Below are positions 30,969 to 41,945 of a DNA stretch of 64,000 nt, in pieces (within the stretch, counting starts at the first letter, position 1; each line of letters starts with the position of its first letter). The notes beneath the pieces are model-generated. The model was not told where the DNA came from. It saw nothing but the letters and a program-made list of their open reading frames with translations, and ran no database searches. The stretch is from the NCBI GenBank assembly GCA_977006965.1, contig OZ345365.1, positions 310,001 to 374,000 of the forward strand, given 5' to 3'. A program made the position numbers and the translations under genes. The DNA is from Phymatolithon calcareum (lineage: Eukaryota > Rhodophyta > Florideophyceae > Hapalidiales).

Positions 30969-31447
30969 ACATGATAAAAGCATTATTTGCGGATAATTGT
31001 CTCCACGAAGTGGATTTATTGAGAAGGTACAATGTGTCCCAACTTGAGCAAAGTCGGCACGTTTCTTAGCGTTCTACTACTCTCGAGCCTTCACTTGCCT
31101 TAATCAGAATTTCGCAGTATCTTGTCCATGGCTCGGGCCACGTTGTTCTCCTCTGTAAGGGTCCATGTGGTCTTCTTCAGGATAATGCTGAGTGTTCGAA
31201 CTACCCATGCTGCTTGACTGCTCATTTTTTCTATCAACTTCGGCGCATTTCTTTGAAAGTGGCATACAACTCATCTTTCGCAGAGAATTCTGCACCTGCT
31301 TTCTTTCATCTTCAGTGCTTGGTGCGGTAGACCATTCTTGGAAAAAGTAATTTTCCTGGCCCGAGCACATCGATCTTGTTTGTCAGTTGGCGTGTTCGAT
31401 TTTCGCGTGCGGTCGAGGTGAGGGTAAGTGTCGTCATCTACAATTCT
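30969..31447. repeat. Direct duplication, copy 1
   Basis: About 480 bp that recur at 35189-35675 with small indels. The minus strand shows FPRMVYRTKH/FFQEWSTAPSTEDERK-like pieces in both copies. Each copy abuts a different LINE. Origin unknown: an unassigned element or duplicated genomic DNA. Confidence 0.75.
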
Positions 31448-32150
31448 TTCTTTCTTTCTTTAATGCAGAATGCGTTAATTAACGCCAGAACTAATCCTAG
31501 AATAAGTTCTCATTGTTCAAATATTGGAGTATCTCTACGGGTCTCTTCCTGCGCAGATTTTCTACCGTTTTGTCTCGCACTCTGCCGATGAATTTTCGTC
31601 GAGAGGCAGTCCTCCCAGGCAGTCCTCCCAGAACAGTGTAGGATGAGGTGCTCCACTGTCTCCTTGACGCCATACGGGCACATCTTGCATACTGGGTCGT
31701 AGAGAAGCGGTTCATTCTCACTGTGTCCATGGTGAAAGCTTTCCACAATAGGGCTGCAATTCACTATGAGCTGGTGAAGTACCGCCTCTGCACGTCTCTG
31801 CGAGATGGGCAGATCTTTCGGAAGCGTAGGAAGGGTCACTGGTTTGCTTCTACAGGGCGGCTTGATGATGGATCGTGCCGCTTCCAAAGTGAGAGGTATC
31901 GCTTGGTGCAGTGTCAGACTCGATTCCGAAATTCCCCGTGGCGCAAGTTCATCAGCAGACTCATTCTACGCGACGCCGCAGTGACTCGGTATCCAAACAC
32001 ACGCTATCTGAATTTCGCGTGAAAATAAGGTTCCATAGATTCCGGACCATGTCACCGAACATCCGCGGTTGTCCCTTGAGCGCGTCTCTGCAGCTTCGGC
32101 TGTCAGTGAACCATCTACAATTCTACAAATTGGCTCTCACCATTGGGCTG
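31448..32150 (-). mobile_element. LINE C fragment, minus strand
   Basis: Starts with the C tail in reverse (CTTTCTTTCTTTAATGCAG). It encodes ARSIIKPPCRSKPVTLPTLP, LPISQRRAEAVLHQLIVN, then CPYGVKETVEHLILHCSGRT, the zinc-like C-terminus after RNase H. RNase H remnants lie at 31990-32120. It meets the next LINE C head to head near 32150. Confidence 0.8.
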
Positions 32151-33085
32151 ATGTGCAGTAATATGAACTACATTCAAGACGAAGGACACTGGAGGAGGGA
32201 GATAAGGTTTGCATTTACGAATATTGTGCAGACAAGAGCAATACGGCAGGGATTTTGCTGATGAACGGAAACGAAATGGTGAAGGAATTGGCGTTGACGG
32301 CAGGAGCTGTTGGATCTTCATATGACGCCGAGGTCTTTGCCGCTGCCCATGCGTTCCAAGAAGTGTTGAAGATCCCATTCGCACCTGGAAGCACTATACG
32401 GTGGTTCACTGACAGTAGGAGCGCTATCGATGCTATTGACGGTGAACCGAGGGGATACGGGGAGATGGTACGGAAACTTTGGGGCCTTATGGAGCAGCTG
32501 ATGTCCAAGGGTATCTTTGTCGAAGGAATTTGGATTCCTAGTCACTGTGGAATTCCAAGAAATGATGCTGCCGACGAATTAGCTCGAAAGGGTATCTACG
32601 AATCTAACCTTCTGGACCACCAGAAAGTTCCTCTGACACTTGAAGCAGCAAGATCCATCATCAGGCCGCCTTCCAAATTCGATCCAGTCGTCGTTCCAAC
32701 CCTTACAGAAGACCTTCCCATATCGCATAGACGAGCAGAGGTGATGCTGCACCAGCTGATTGGAGACTGCAGCCCAGTGGTTGCCACTTTTCACCACGGA
32801 TGCAATATGGAAGTAATTCCGTACGATCCAGTGTACAAGGCCTGTAATTCTGGTTCCAAGGAAACTACCGAACACCTAATCCTACGATGTGGTAGACGTT
32901 CCGCCTCACGACGAAAATATATTGGCCGAGTGGGAAAAAAGACTGTAGAAGAGGTATGCCGTGAGAGACCCCTAGCCGTACTCAAATTTCTGAACAATGA
33001 GATGCTGTTGCAAAACAGCTCTAGACGCTTACCATAAATGTGAGCAATCTTTCCGCAATGAAGAAAGAAAGAAAGAAAGTTTCCG
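32151..33085 (+). mobile_element. LINE C fragment with RNase H, plus strand
   Basis: 5'-truncated and ends GCAATGAAGAAAGAAAGAAAG. It is arranged head to head with 31448-32150. The two are diverged at protein level, so this is not one recent inverted insertion. Confidence 0.82.
32160..33037 (+). pseudogene. LINE C RNase H and C-terminal region
   Basis: Open for about 290 codons. RNase H features are AEVFAAAHAFQEVL (about 32330), RWFTDSRSAIDAIDG (about 32400) and WIPSHCGIPRNDAADELARK (32530-32590), the last covering the usual H and D of the active site. A conserved LPISHRRAEVMLHQLIGDCS block and a C-H-C-like CNSGSKETTEHLILRCG follow. RNase H in LINEs removes RNA from the cDNA hybrid. Endonuclease and RT are missing. 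Confidence 0.85.
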
Positions 33086-33389
33086 CAGCCCAGAAGAATA
33101 TACATTACAAAGAAGACGTTGTGTGAAGTCCAGGCGATGTAAGATGACAGTCGGTGGATAACGCACCACGCCAGCTCCTGGAAATTCCCACTGACTCATA
33201 CACAATGGGGCTCATAAGCCAGCTCAACGGTAAGAGAGCACGTGCGGAGTGACAAACACTGTCAATGGCTGAAGAGAGAAGTGGGAACCGCCCAGTTCAC
33301 ACCGCCAACTCTCACAAAGCAGTGCGCCACTTAGCCTGAACAACGTGTAACCCGACGTCATTGGCTGGCCCAGCGTAAGCCAACAGCTT
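33086..33389. other. Sequence preceding a LINE C scrap
   Basis: The last 50 bases, with TAACCCGACGTCATTGGCTG and CCAGCGTAAGCCAACAG, recur at about 37083-37123, again directly before a LINE C tail. Nothing else recognised. Confidence 0.45.
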
Positions 33390-33599
33390 CTTTCTTTCTT
33401 TTATTGCAGAAAATGCTAACTTAATTTAGTGCCTGGGAATATTTCCAAACAGCCCCTCATTTTTCACAATTTGAGTCCTTCGAGATGTTTCTCAGTGCAA
33501 ATTTCCTCTACGGTTTCGATACCAACTCTTCCAATAGTCTGCCGTCTTGATACAGTCCGTCCACTGCAGCGTAGGAGTAGAGGATCAATGGTCTCCTTG
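33390..33599 (-). mobile_element. LINE C 3' end
   Basis: Reverse C tail (CTTTCTTTCTTTTATTGCAG) and 170 bp of C-terminal coding remnant, similar to 37124-37330. Confidence 0.75.
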
Positions 33600-33962
33600 G
33601 GGATATGTGATGTTTTATTTTTAAAGCTCCCAAAACCTCAATTTGAGTAACTGGGCCGCTTCTCACTCTTCCGTACTCTATTCTCCTAAAATCTCCTTAA
33701 TTCGAATTTCTCTTCCCATAGGGGCACGATTAAGTCTTTTGGATTCATATTCAGTCTCTTGGTCTATTTCCGTGGATGGCACTGTTCGTTGGAGCGATGA
33801 GCACTGGTCCCAAAGTATGTCACCAAGGTTGATTTTCTCCACAGTTGGGCTCTGTTTAAAATCAGTCTTAGGTACTACAGGCACGTCTTTCTCTCTCTTA
33901 TATGTAGCACTCCTGGTAGCTTGTTCCGCTTGTCTACGGGGATTTTATTATCCGCAACACGG
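33600..33962 (-). mobile_element. LINE B 3' end
   Basis: Begins with the B tail in reverse (GGGGATATGTGATGTTTTA) and encodes RLNRAPMGREIRIKEILGE, with pieces of the upstream C-terminus to 33884. Confidence 0.8.
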
Positions 33963-33974
33963 CACCGCTAATTA

Positions 33975-34398
33975 GCTGTAAAGTTGGCATTCGGTCGTTT
34001 CCCCCCAATGAGCACATCACTTCTCACAGACAAGTTCGGAGATACTGTACCAATCCTCATGAGCAACCTGGAAGAATACCTCGGAAGATATCAACTGACC
34101 AACGAGGAGATTAATATCACTGAAAAAGCTCTAGACAAGCTATTCTTCTTTACTATCGTCTTTTATGACGACATGGAATAGACAAGGCGTCAACTGAGCT
34201 GCGACGCTGAGGCTCAGCCCGATAGGAAATCTGACAAGTGGACCCCGAGCTTTTCCCTCTGCCCACGGGAGAGCGTTTTTGCAGCTAGGGCTACGACATT
34301 AACCCTGATTACACGGATTTGAGTAGATGATCGAAGCTCCGAGGGCGTAGCTGCTGATACGCATTTAATAAATTCCAAATTCAAAAAAACAAAATGAA
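33975..34398 (+). mobile_element. LINE E 3' end
   Basis: Encodes SNLEEYLGRYQLTNEEINIT and EKALDKLFFF to a stop at 34181. The 3' UTR ends in AATAAATTCCAAATTCAAAA. The same C-terminus is on the minus strand at about 36980-37050. Confidence 0.75.
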
Positions 34399-34789
34399 AT
34401 TCTATGTGTTGACACAGCCATATATATATATGCCAGTATTATCAAAGCAAATGTAGACGCTTGGAGTAGCTGCGCTTCTGATGAGCCGCGAAGACGTGAG
34501 GCTTACCATGCAGTTGACTATTGTCATCGACATGGGCAGCATAAAATAGCGGTCCACTGAAGTCAAAAAACGAAATTTGGCGGGAAGTTCATCATGAAAC
34601 AGATAGTTTTGAATTATGGCCAATTAAAACGCTCCGGATGTCGAAAATTGCAAGGTTGATGCAGTTCAAACCTTGTGGCATCATCAGCAAAACGAATTAC
34701 AGTAGTCGTATTCGTGCTTAGCCAGTGTGTTCTTCCGACCATAGAGCAAATTCTAATCACATGCCGGAGCACATGACAAAAGCAGCAAG
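34399..34789. other. No recognised gene
   Basis: CATGCAGTTGACTATTGTCA near 34507 recurs near 38583 in diverged form (CATGCACTTTACTATTGTCA), so a repeat family may be present. GCCGGAGCACATGACAAAAG at 34763 is shared with 30961. Confidence 0.4.
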
Positions 34790-35188
34790 GCTGAAGAATT
34801 TGGCACCAGAGCCAGAGAGCATATGAAGACCTTTGAATGCGCGCTAGCAGGGTACGAACTCGACGGAGAAAAAATATTGGATGGGAGAAAAGGCGCTAGA
34901 TGAGCTTTACTATTAAATAGTAAAGCTCATCTAGCGCCTTTTAAATTTTAGCAAGACACTCATTGAACGCATGGAGAACGAAGAACGCATGTATTGATTC
35001 GCAGCAGGCAAAGCAAGAAGCGGTCGAGTCCAAGCACTAACAACCCCGTAGAGGACTGCGATAGGATTACTTTGAATCCTGAGTTTTCCCGTCCGCCATT
35101 CTGGTGGGCGTTTCGTGAGCTGCACAAAGGTAGGTAGCATCAGAGGAAGACTTGCCCATATCTTCAGAAAGCTTGAACTAAAAACAAC
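34790..35188 (+). mobile_element. LINE F 3' end carrying a new hairpin
   Basis: Same C-terminus and 3' UTR as 14870-15240 (GAATTTGGCACCAGAGCCAG, then GCAAGACACTCATTGAACGC), interrupted at 34888-34942. Confidence 0.75.
34888..34942. repeat. Perfect 27-bp hairpin within LINE F
   Basis: 34888-34914 and 34916-34942 are exact reverse complements around one A (AGCTTTACTATT a AATAGTAAAGCT at the centre). The LINE F copy at 15000 has one copy only, so the second was copied from the first strand. Confidence 0.92.
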
Positions 35189-35675
35189 ATGACAAGAGCA
35201 TTATTTGAGGATAAGTGTCGCCATGAAGTGGATTTATTAAGAAGGTACAATGTGTCCCAACTTGAGCAAAGTCGGCACGTTTCTTAGCGTTCTACTACTC
35301 TCGAGCCTTCACTTGCCTTAATCAGAATTTCGCAGTATATCTTCAATGGCTCGAGCCACGTTGTTCTCCTCTGTAAGGGTCCATGTGGTCTTCTTCAGGA
35401 TATTGTTGAGTGTTCGAACTCCATGCTCCTTGACTGCTCATTTCTTCTATCAACTTCGGCGGATTTCTTTGAAAGTGGCATACAACTCATCTTGCGCAGA
35501 GAATTCTTTACATGTTTTCTTTCATCCTCAGTGCTTGGTGCGGTAGACCATTCTTGGAAAAAGTAATTTTCCTGGCACGGAGTTCTTCTTGGGCACATCT
35601 ATCTTGTTTGTCAGTTGGCGTGTTCGATTTTCGCGTGCGGTCGAGGTGAGGGTAAGTGTCATTATCTACAATTCT
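35189..35675. repeat. Direct duplication, copy 2
   Basis: Counterpart of 30969-31447. It has a 10-base addition near 35578 relative to copy 1 and ends directly at a LINE B tail. Confidence 0.75.
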
Positions 35676-36675
35676 ACAAGTTGGGGATATTTGATGATTT
35701 AATTTTGAGAGCTCCCAAAGCCTCACCTTGGAGTAACGGGGCAGCTCTTGCGATATTCTCTAAGCTAAAGTCCTCCGGCTACTCAACACGTTCTTGATTC
35801 GTAATTCTCTCCCAACGAGAGCTCCTGTGAGTCTCTTGCTCTCTACCTCAATTTCTCTACTCATCTTCGACCAGTACGTTGTAAGGTGACTAGTTAGATC
35901 ACCGCGGTAATCCCACAGTAGGCACCCAATACTGATTTTCTCCAAAGAGGTGCTCAGTTAAATGTCAACCTTAGGCACCTTAAACGTGTTGTTCTTTCTC
36001 CTATGTAAAGGATCCCTGGTAGATTGCCTTCAGTGGGAATCTTCGCTGATCTGCCTTCTTCCTTTTCACATACCTTAATTTTTTCTTCTCTACTCCTCTT
36101 CTTCGTGACAGATACCTCCTGGGTTTTCTGAAGGGCTTGTCGCAAGTCTTCATAAATCTTGAGATATTCAATATCCTTCATTACTTCCTTTATGCCCTCA
36201 TCTCCTCCAAAGTACTCTTCAGTTTCATCAAGGCGCTTTTTGTGTCTTACCAGGCTTAATGCAAAAATTTCTGCTTGATGAAATCTCCTCATTTTGGTGG
36301 TCCCAGTCGGTACTTAAATCAAAGCATTGGAAAAAATAATTGCTATTGTAATTATTTAAATTATTGTTCCAATAATTTATTCCTGAGTCTCGCATATTTA
36401 TTGTATTTATTGAGATCGTCGTGGTTGCGACAATTATTGTATCGGACTCCTCATTTTTTCGATCCGGTTATTCTATCGCGACAGAAAGTAGCAAGAAGGA
36501 TCCAATAATTCGGGGAATAACCAGTTATTTATACCTCACTGAACTTGAATACAATAATTTATTGCTTCTGCGTTCAACAATAAATTATTTATTCTCGACG
36601 CTTTTCGAGAAAAGAATAAAAATAAATAAATAATTCCAATGCTTTGACTTAAATCGCATTCGGTCCTATTGCTTT
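35676..36675 (-). mobile_element. LINE B fragment interrupted by a hAT-type MITE
   Basis: Reverse B tail at 35685, then coding remnants on the minus strand: SREIEVESKRLTGALVGREL near 35880 and RRFHQAEIFALSLVRHKKRL near 36230-36290. The MITE at 36320-36646 splits the segment homologous to RMRVLCRLGPP. Confidence 0.85.
36320..36646. mobile_element. AT-rich non-autonomous hAT-type MITE
   Basis: Terminal inverted repeats CAAAGCATTGGAA / TTCCAATGCTTTG. An exact 8-bp target duplication ACTTAAAT lies at 36312-36319 and 36647-36654. The 327-bp interior is AT-rich and noncoding. The 8-bp duplication points to the hAT superfamily. Confidence 0.88.
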
Positions 36676-36696
36676 TCAACCTTGCATGACCACTTT

Positions 36697-37050
36697 TTTT
36701 TGAATTTGGAATTTATTAAACGCCCTCAGTAACACTCATGAGACTGCAAGGGAGATGCGTTTCAGCAGCTACGTTGTAGCTTCGATCATATATTCAAATA
36801 CTTGTAACCCGGGTTAACGTCGTAGCCCTAGCTGCAAAAACCCTCTCCCGTAAAAGGGCGGAGGGAAAAGCTTGGGGTCCACTGATCAGATTTCCTCAAT
36901 TGGCGCCTTATCTATTCCATGTCGTCGTAAAAGACGATAGTGAAGAAGAGTAGCTTGTCTAGAGCTTTTTAAGTAATATCAATCTCCTCTTTGGTCAGTT
37001 GATATCTTCCGAGGTATTCTTCCAGGTTGCTCATGAGGATTGGTACTGTC
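36697..37050 (-). mobile_element. LINE E 3' end
   Basis: Reverse tail TTTGAATTTGGAATTTATTA. The coding end SNLEEYLGRYQLTKEEIDIT lies at about 36980-37045 on the minus strand. Confidence 0.75.
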
Positions 37051-37123
37051 ACAATGCACTGCTCCACTTTGCCGGCACCACGTGTAACCCGACGTCGTCG
37101 GCCGGCCCAGCGTAAGCCAACAG

Positions 37124-38300
37124 CTTCATTTTTTCGTTCTTTTATTACAGAAAGGGGATATTTCAAAACAGCCCCTCATTTTTCACAATTTGATTACTTC
37201 GAGCGGTTTCTCATTGCAAAATTCCTGTACCATTTTGGTGCAAACTCTTCCAATACTCTCGCGTCTTCATGCAGTCCGTCCACTACAGCGTAGGAGTAGA
37301 TGTTTAACGGTCTCCTTGTTTCCCAATGAGCAGGCCTTACATATAGGGTCGTAATAAACCGAACTATCTTGAAAACCTGTCATCATTGAGCAACATTCTG
37401 CGGCACGCTGATTAATGGTAGTTTCAGCACGCCTGTGGCTTTTGAGCGCTGAGGGTAGGAACTGCATTCTCCTTAGCTTGTCGAATGGTTCGGTTTGATG
37501 ATGGACCTCACAGCTAGTAGGGCTAAGATTATATTTTGATGTGTCACCAGATTTGACTCCGTAATGCTTCTTCGAGAAAGCTCGTCCGCTTTTTCGTTCC
37601 CAGGAGACCACACTGGCTTGGGATCCAAATTATGGTGATCATGTCATCCATCAGCTTTCCCATTGCATTCCACATCTTTCTTGTAATATCTCCGTACACC
37701 TGTGATTGTCCGACCAGCGCATCCAGGGAGCTCATGCTGTCGGTAAACAAAGGAATGTGTTGTCCACTTGGGATTTGCAATTGTTCTATCTCCTCGAAAG
37801 CTCGGACCGTCTCGAATAATTCGGCGTCAAACGATAAACAAACCGCTCCTGTGCTCGTGGCAAGTTCCGACACTGTTTCTTCGACGCGTAAGAACAAGAT
37901 ACCCGCGCCGCCGACCTGTGCAGGAATGCTTTGGTACATACAGATGTTGATCCGTACGTTTGAGTTGGTGGAAACCGTCCAGTTGGGCGGCGTCTGGTGA
38001 CAGCGAGCAACGACGGCTAGGTCTAGACTGGATGCGTTTCGCTGATTTTTACTAGACGCCATCGGTTTCGGTACGATGTACCTGGCGCCAGCGCTGACTG
38101 ACACCGGCGCAGTGTGACACCAGCTGACATCGACTGTCCGCTGCACGGCAAACGGAGCTGCCGGCATAGGGAGCAGACACCGGAATATAGCTGTCTCAGA
38201 GGCGCACAAAGAGCATTTAAGCTGTGTGTTCGGAATGCATGCCAGATCCCCATTGCTGTGTTTGTGGGCACGGATTTCAACTCTCGGGAGCCAGCCCTGT
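37124..38300 (-). pseudogene. LINE C RNase H region, frameshifted
   Basis: On the minus strand, from 38209, a linker leads into RNase H: GAGILFLRVEETVSELATS, SFDAELFETVRAFEE, LFTDSMSSLDALVGQ and IIWIPSQCGLLGTK near 37600. The frame then shifts into the second piece, 37611-37267, with ESSLKSHRRAETTINQRA-like and CSLGNKETVKHLLLRCSGRT. The tail is at 37124-37150. It is diverged from 32160-33037 and defines a second LINE C subfamily. Confidence 0.8.
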
Positions 38301-38305
38301 TTTAT

Positions 38306-38380
38306 GATGGGGATATATGTTGATTTATTTTAAAAGCACCCAAGACCTCACTGTGAGTAACGGGGCAGATCCTCAATAAA
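38306..38380 (-). mobile_element. LINE B tail only
   Basis: GGGGATATATGTTGATTTAT and TTTAAAAGCACCC, then GAGTAACGGGGCAG. Truncated after about 70 bp. Confidence 0.7.
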
Positions 38381-40095
38381 ACGAAGGACACTGGGGATTC
38401 CTGAGTGATCCCTCACCTCAGTACTAATCCAGCCATGATGTGTAAACAACTACTTTATTAGCTAACAAACTCCTAGGGAATAATCTGCTTTCTTTGTAAA
38501 GCTTTATTTGTAGGAGGTTGAGTCGAGCCTTGGAGGGAGACGGGACAATTACTGTTTGGAGCGGATAACGAAATCTATGCTTACCATGCACTTTACTATT
38601 GTCATCGACATCATCGGGAGTCACAGCTATCTCCAGGAGCACTAGTGTATGTTCATTTATGATAGTTGGTGCACATACTCGTGGACATGAGAGTGACAGT
38701 GAATTACACTACACTAAAAGTTGCTGTACGTGCATTCTGAACAACGCATGTGCGCGCAAAAATAACGCTCCCCCGTAGTACTCGAGGATGCGTTTCTAGT
38801 CACGAAAAACAGGCTCTTAAAATGTAGTTTTATTGTACAAATGTTCCTTGGATGATTCTACAGTAACGGGAGATAGTGCGCGTATTTAGATTAATCTGCG
38901 AGGGATAGGGAGAACTTTGTAGAGGAGGCGGGCTCAAAGTCTTCCAGTTAGTGTTACGCGCTGCACAGCGAACGTTATCCGAAACCAGCGCCAACGAAAG
39001 TTATCTCCAATTTGGCATCCCGCGCGCATTCTCGCGCCGATCATCCTCATTGAGCAACAACTTTGCGCCGGCACATATTTCGCACGCAGAGAGTTCACTC
39101 ATTTCCTCTTCCATGCAATCTGTTCCTGAGTTCCTGGGACACGCAGTCGCCCCCAGACAAGAGGCATAGATTGCGAGTCGTGTCAGCATATAGCAAGCCG
39201 CAAAAGGCCTATCGACAGAGAGAGGCGATCAATACACTTACCATTCTTTATTCAAAACCATCCTTGACCTTTTTCCATTTGGCTGCTTAGCCGTATTCCC
39301 TTTCCTTTCATTCAGGGCTTTTCAGCCACACGAGAAGACAGAATCGTCACGGGGTTTGGTAACAGCTACTGCCCAGTCCGTTTCATGAGTCATCCAGAAA
39401 ACGTCTGATGGCTGAGAAGCAAAAACACAAAAAAAGAAAAAAAATGAGTTAGAGCCAGTGTCCCATTGCCAAAAAAGAAATGGCGAACTCAATGAAACAC
39501 CTCATAACGACGAAGCTGATGCTGTAGAGAGTCCAAAAGAGATCACAAGTCTCCGCAGGGCTGTCCGGAAGAGGATGCATGTCTTTCCCAAATAACTTCC
39601 AGCAATATTGGCTACGGAAGCTCTAGCACATTTTAAAACGTCTTCACTCAGGACTTCTCCCACATGCGAGGCGCGTAGGACCACCAGAGTAAGGAGACTG
39701 GCCGTATCGTACGAGTGATCTCTGCTCTGAAATTGCCGCCGATTGCAAACGAGAATGCGTGTCAGTTTCTGTCTTTTCAATCTCGCCTTTCGCGCACAAT
39801 GACGTTAAAATAGCTCCGTGGTATCAATGGCTCTCCTGGAATGTCTCGAAGACTTTGACCTCTGCGCCATCTTGACGAGAGCGGTATGTTTCATGCAAAG
39901 CCGTGCATTCTTTGCGCTGCCGCGCGCATATGAGCTTCGCGCGATCTTGACGGGAGAGGACTGCTTTATGCAAAAGCCATGCATTCTTATCACTGCCGAG
40001 CGCGTAAGAGCTCTGTGTCCCAGAAAATCCAGGGCAACGTACCTGGAAGGTGGCAACGCAGAGCGCTCTCGTGGTCTCTGGGTGTTTGGGTTGTA
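38381..40095. other. No recognised gene
   Basis: Several ORFs of 60-110 codons overlap in antisense without domains. An internal duplication of about 75 bp lies at 39868-40018. A-rich run at about 39420-39445. No RNA gene seen. Confidence 0.45.
39868..40018. repeat. Two tandem ~75-bp units
   Basis: GCGCCATCTTGACGAGAGCG...CATGCAAAGCCGTGCATTC is followed by a diverged copy GCGCGATCTTGACGGGAGAG...TATGCAAAAGCCATGCATTC. Confidence 0.65.
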
Positions 40096-40790
40096 GAAGT
40101 GTAGATTTTTATTTAAAAGTTGACAGCGCATCTGCAGCCACAGTTGTTTGGGTTGGCCATTTTTCGTTTCAGATAAGTTTTTTTATTGGAATTTTTTAAA
40201 GCCCCGCAGTCATACGAATATACGGGCAGGGCTTCCTCAGGTGCTGTCCTCGCTAGGGCGGCTCTACTCTTATGTCTGGCATTCTATCTGAGACCCTAGC
40301 ATGTGTTCGGTTGTTTTGATTGCTCTTCGTAGCAGTTTCGAGGCGTCGCTTCTTCTTTCAGCACAGGTCTTCTTCATGCTGCATACTCTCGATGATGCTT
40401 TTGCTGAAGAGCAAAAGGTCATCTAATGCCTTCTCAGTTGCCGCTCTGTCGTCTTCCTTGAGTTCATAGGCTGAAAGGTTGCGATCCAGGGTCTCCATGT
40501 GCTGTCTGTGCAAAAGACTTACTCGGGCCCTCACAGGGAGAGAAATTCGAATTAAGGAGATATTAGAAGGAGAGTAGAGAGATGAGTATCGAAAACAGCG
40601 ATAAGCTGCCCTGTTACTCAATTTGAGGCTTTTGGAGCTTTTAAAATAAATCAACATATCCCCCCTGTTCTTCGTATGCTGCTGAACGTGGACAGAATCA
40701 AGCCAAAACCTCTTTGCCCTAGGAAAAGTTGCCCAAGCGTCAGCTGATGTGTTTTTAGCTTTTAAATAAAAATCTACATTTCTTCTTCTT
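40096..40790. mobile_element. Cluster of LINE D, F and B 3' ends
   Basis: Four scraps in a row. LINE D minus is at 40096-40155 (GTGTAGATTTTTATTTAAAA). LINE F minus is at about 40180-40505 (AAAGCCCCGCAGTCATACG; coding EKALDDLLLFSKSIIESMQH). LINE B plus is at about 40506-40667 (LTRALTGREIRIKEILEGE, then CATATCCCCCC). LINE D plus is at about 40690-40790, ending in CTT repeats. The B piece appears inserted into the F piece. Confidence 0.75.
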
Positions 40791-40923
40791 CTATGACGCT
40801 GAGAGCAGACTCAGAGGCGGACTGAAGGCATCATCTTTGATTGGCGTTTCTGAAGTTCGTGAACTGTCCTCGCTCTCCGATTCTCAAGGAGTCGTGGAAT
40901 TTCTTTATGTAGCGCTAGTGGGG

Positions 40924-41240
40924 GTTGTGCACCGGCTGCGAGGGTTGACATTAGCCCGAGGGCATGGTATTCAACCGAGGCGCAGCCGAGGTCCGAATAT
41001 CATGGCCCTGAGGGCGATTGTCATCCCGAGAGTGCGGTGCACAACACGCTTGTCAACCGGCTGAGAAACAAGTGGAAAACAAGGATTTCGTACGAGTCTC
41101 CTATCAAAGCTGCTATGTCATCCCTAGGGATGACATAGAGCATTCAATATTCTATGTCATCCCTAGGGATGACATAGAAGCAATCAGTTGCAAGAGGAAG
41201 CCGATCATCGGCATGTCTACCCCCTCAGCCGGTTGACAAC
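40924..41240. mobile_element. Foldback / MITE-like element
   Basis: GTTGTGCACCGGCTG at 40924 is matched in reverse complement at 41033-41045 (CGGTGCACAAC) and again, in diverged form, at 41224-41240 (CAGCCGGTTGACAAC). The first 122 bp form a foldback by themselves. No target duplication is evident. Confidence 0.55.
41113..41177. repeat. Two identical 26-bp perfect palindromes
   Basis: CTATGTCATCCCTAGGGATG and its last six bases form a perfect palindrome at 41113-41138 and again at 41152-41177, 13 bases apart. They sit within the foldback element. Confidence 0.93.
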
Positions 41241-41527
41241 AGTTATTGTCGGGTCCCGGTATCGAGTTTGATGATATTGCGGCACTCGCGACATGTGGCG
41301 CTTGAGTAAATAGTCAGTGAAGGTGTCCCAACAGTTTTACTCTTGCGATGCTCACGTGAGCGAGGTTGCTAAGCCAACATATAGGGTCCATCTTCAGGGG
41401 GAGCTTGCGACTAATCAGCTTAGTCTGTCATGCATTGCAGACAGTGTATGGCACACTAAACCGATACGTTTCGGTTCTCGGAGTAGGGAGTAGACATGTC
41501 GTTCAGTTGTAGGAATGTACCTTAATT

Positions 41528-41945
41528 GTTTTTTAATTTGATATTTATTAAACGCCCTCAGAAGCACTCATGAGACTGCAATAGAGATGCGTTTCAGCAG
41601 CTACGTTCTTGTAGCTTCGGTCATCTACTCAAATCCGTGAAATCCGGGAGTATCCCTAGTTGCACAAACCCTCTCCTGGAAAAACGGCGGAGGGAAAATC
41701 TTGGGGTCCACTGGTCAGATTTCCTATGGGGCTCTGGCTGGCAGCTCAATCGACGCCTTGCCCATTCCATGTCGTCATAAAAGACGATAGAGAAGAAGAG
41801 TAGCTTGTCTAGAGCTTTTTCCGTAATATTAATCTACTCTTTGGTTAGTTGATATCTGCCGAGGTTTTCCTCGATCTTTCTTTCTTTCTTTTACTGCGGG
41901 ATTTCTCGAAGCTGATGGAACAACTTCGCATAAAACAGAATAAAT
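41528..41945 (-). mobile_element. LINE E 3' end followed by a LINE C tail
   Basis: LINE E reverse tail TTAATTTGATATTTATTAAA at 41535, with coding remnant to about 41870. Then the reverse LINE C tail CTTTCTTTCTTTTACTGCGG at 41877-41945. Confidence 0.75.

Noticed and set aside
31448-33085. Single twin-primed inverted LINE C insertion
   Set aside because: Both halves have their own 3' tails, and their proteins are clearly diverged, so they are separate insertions.
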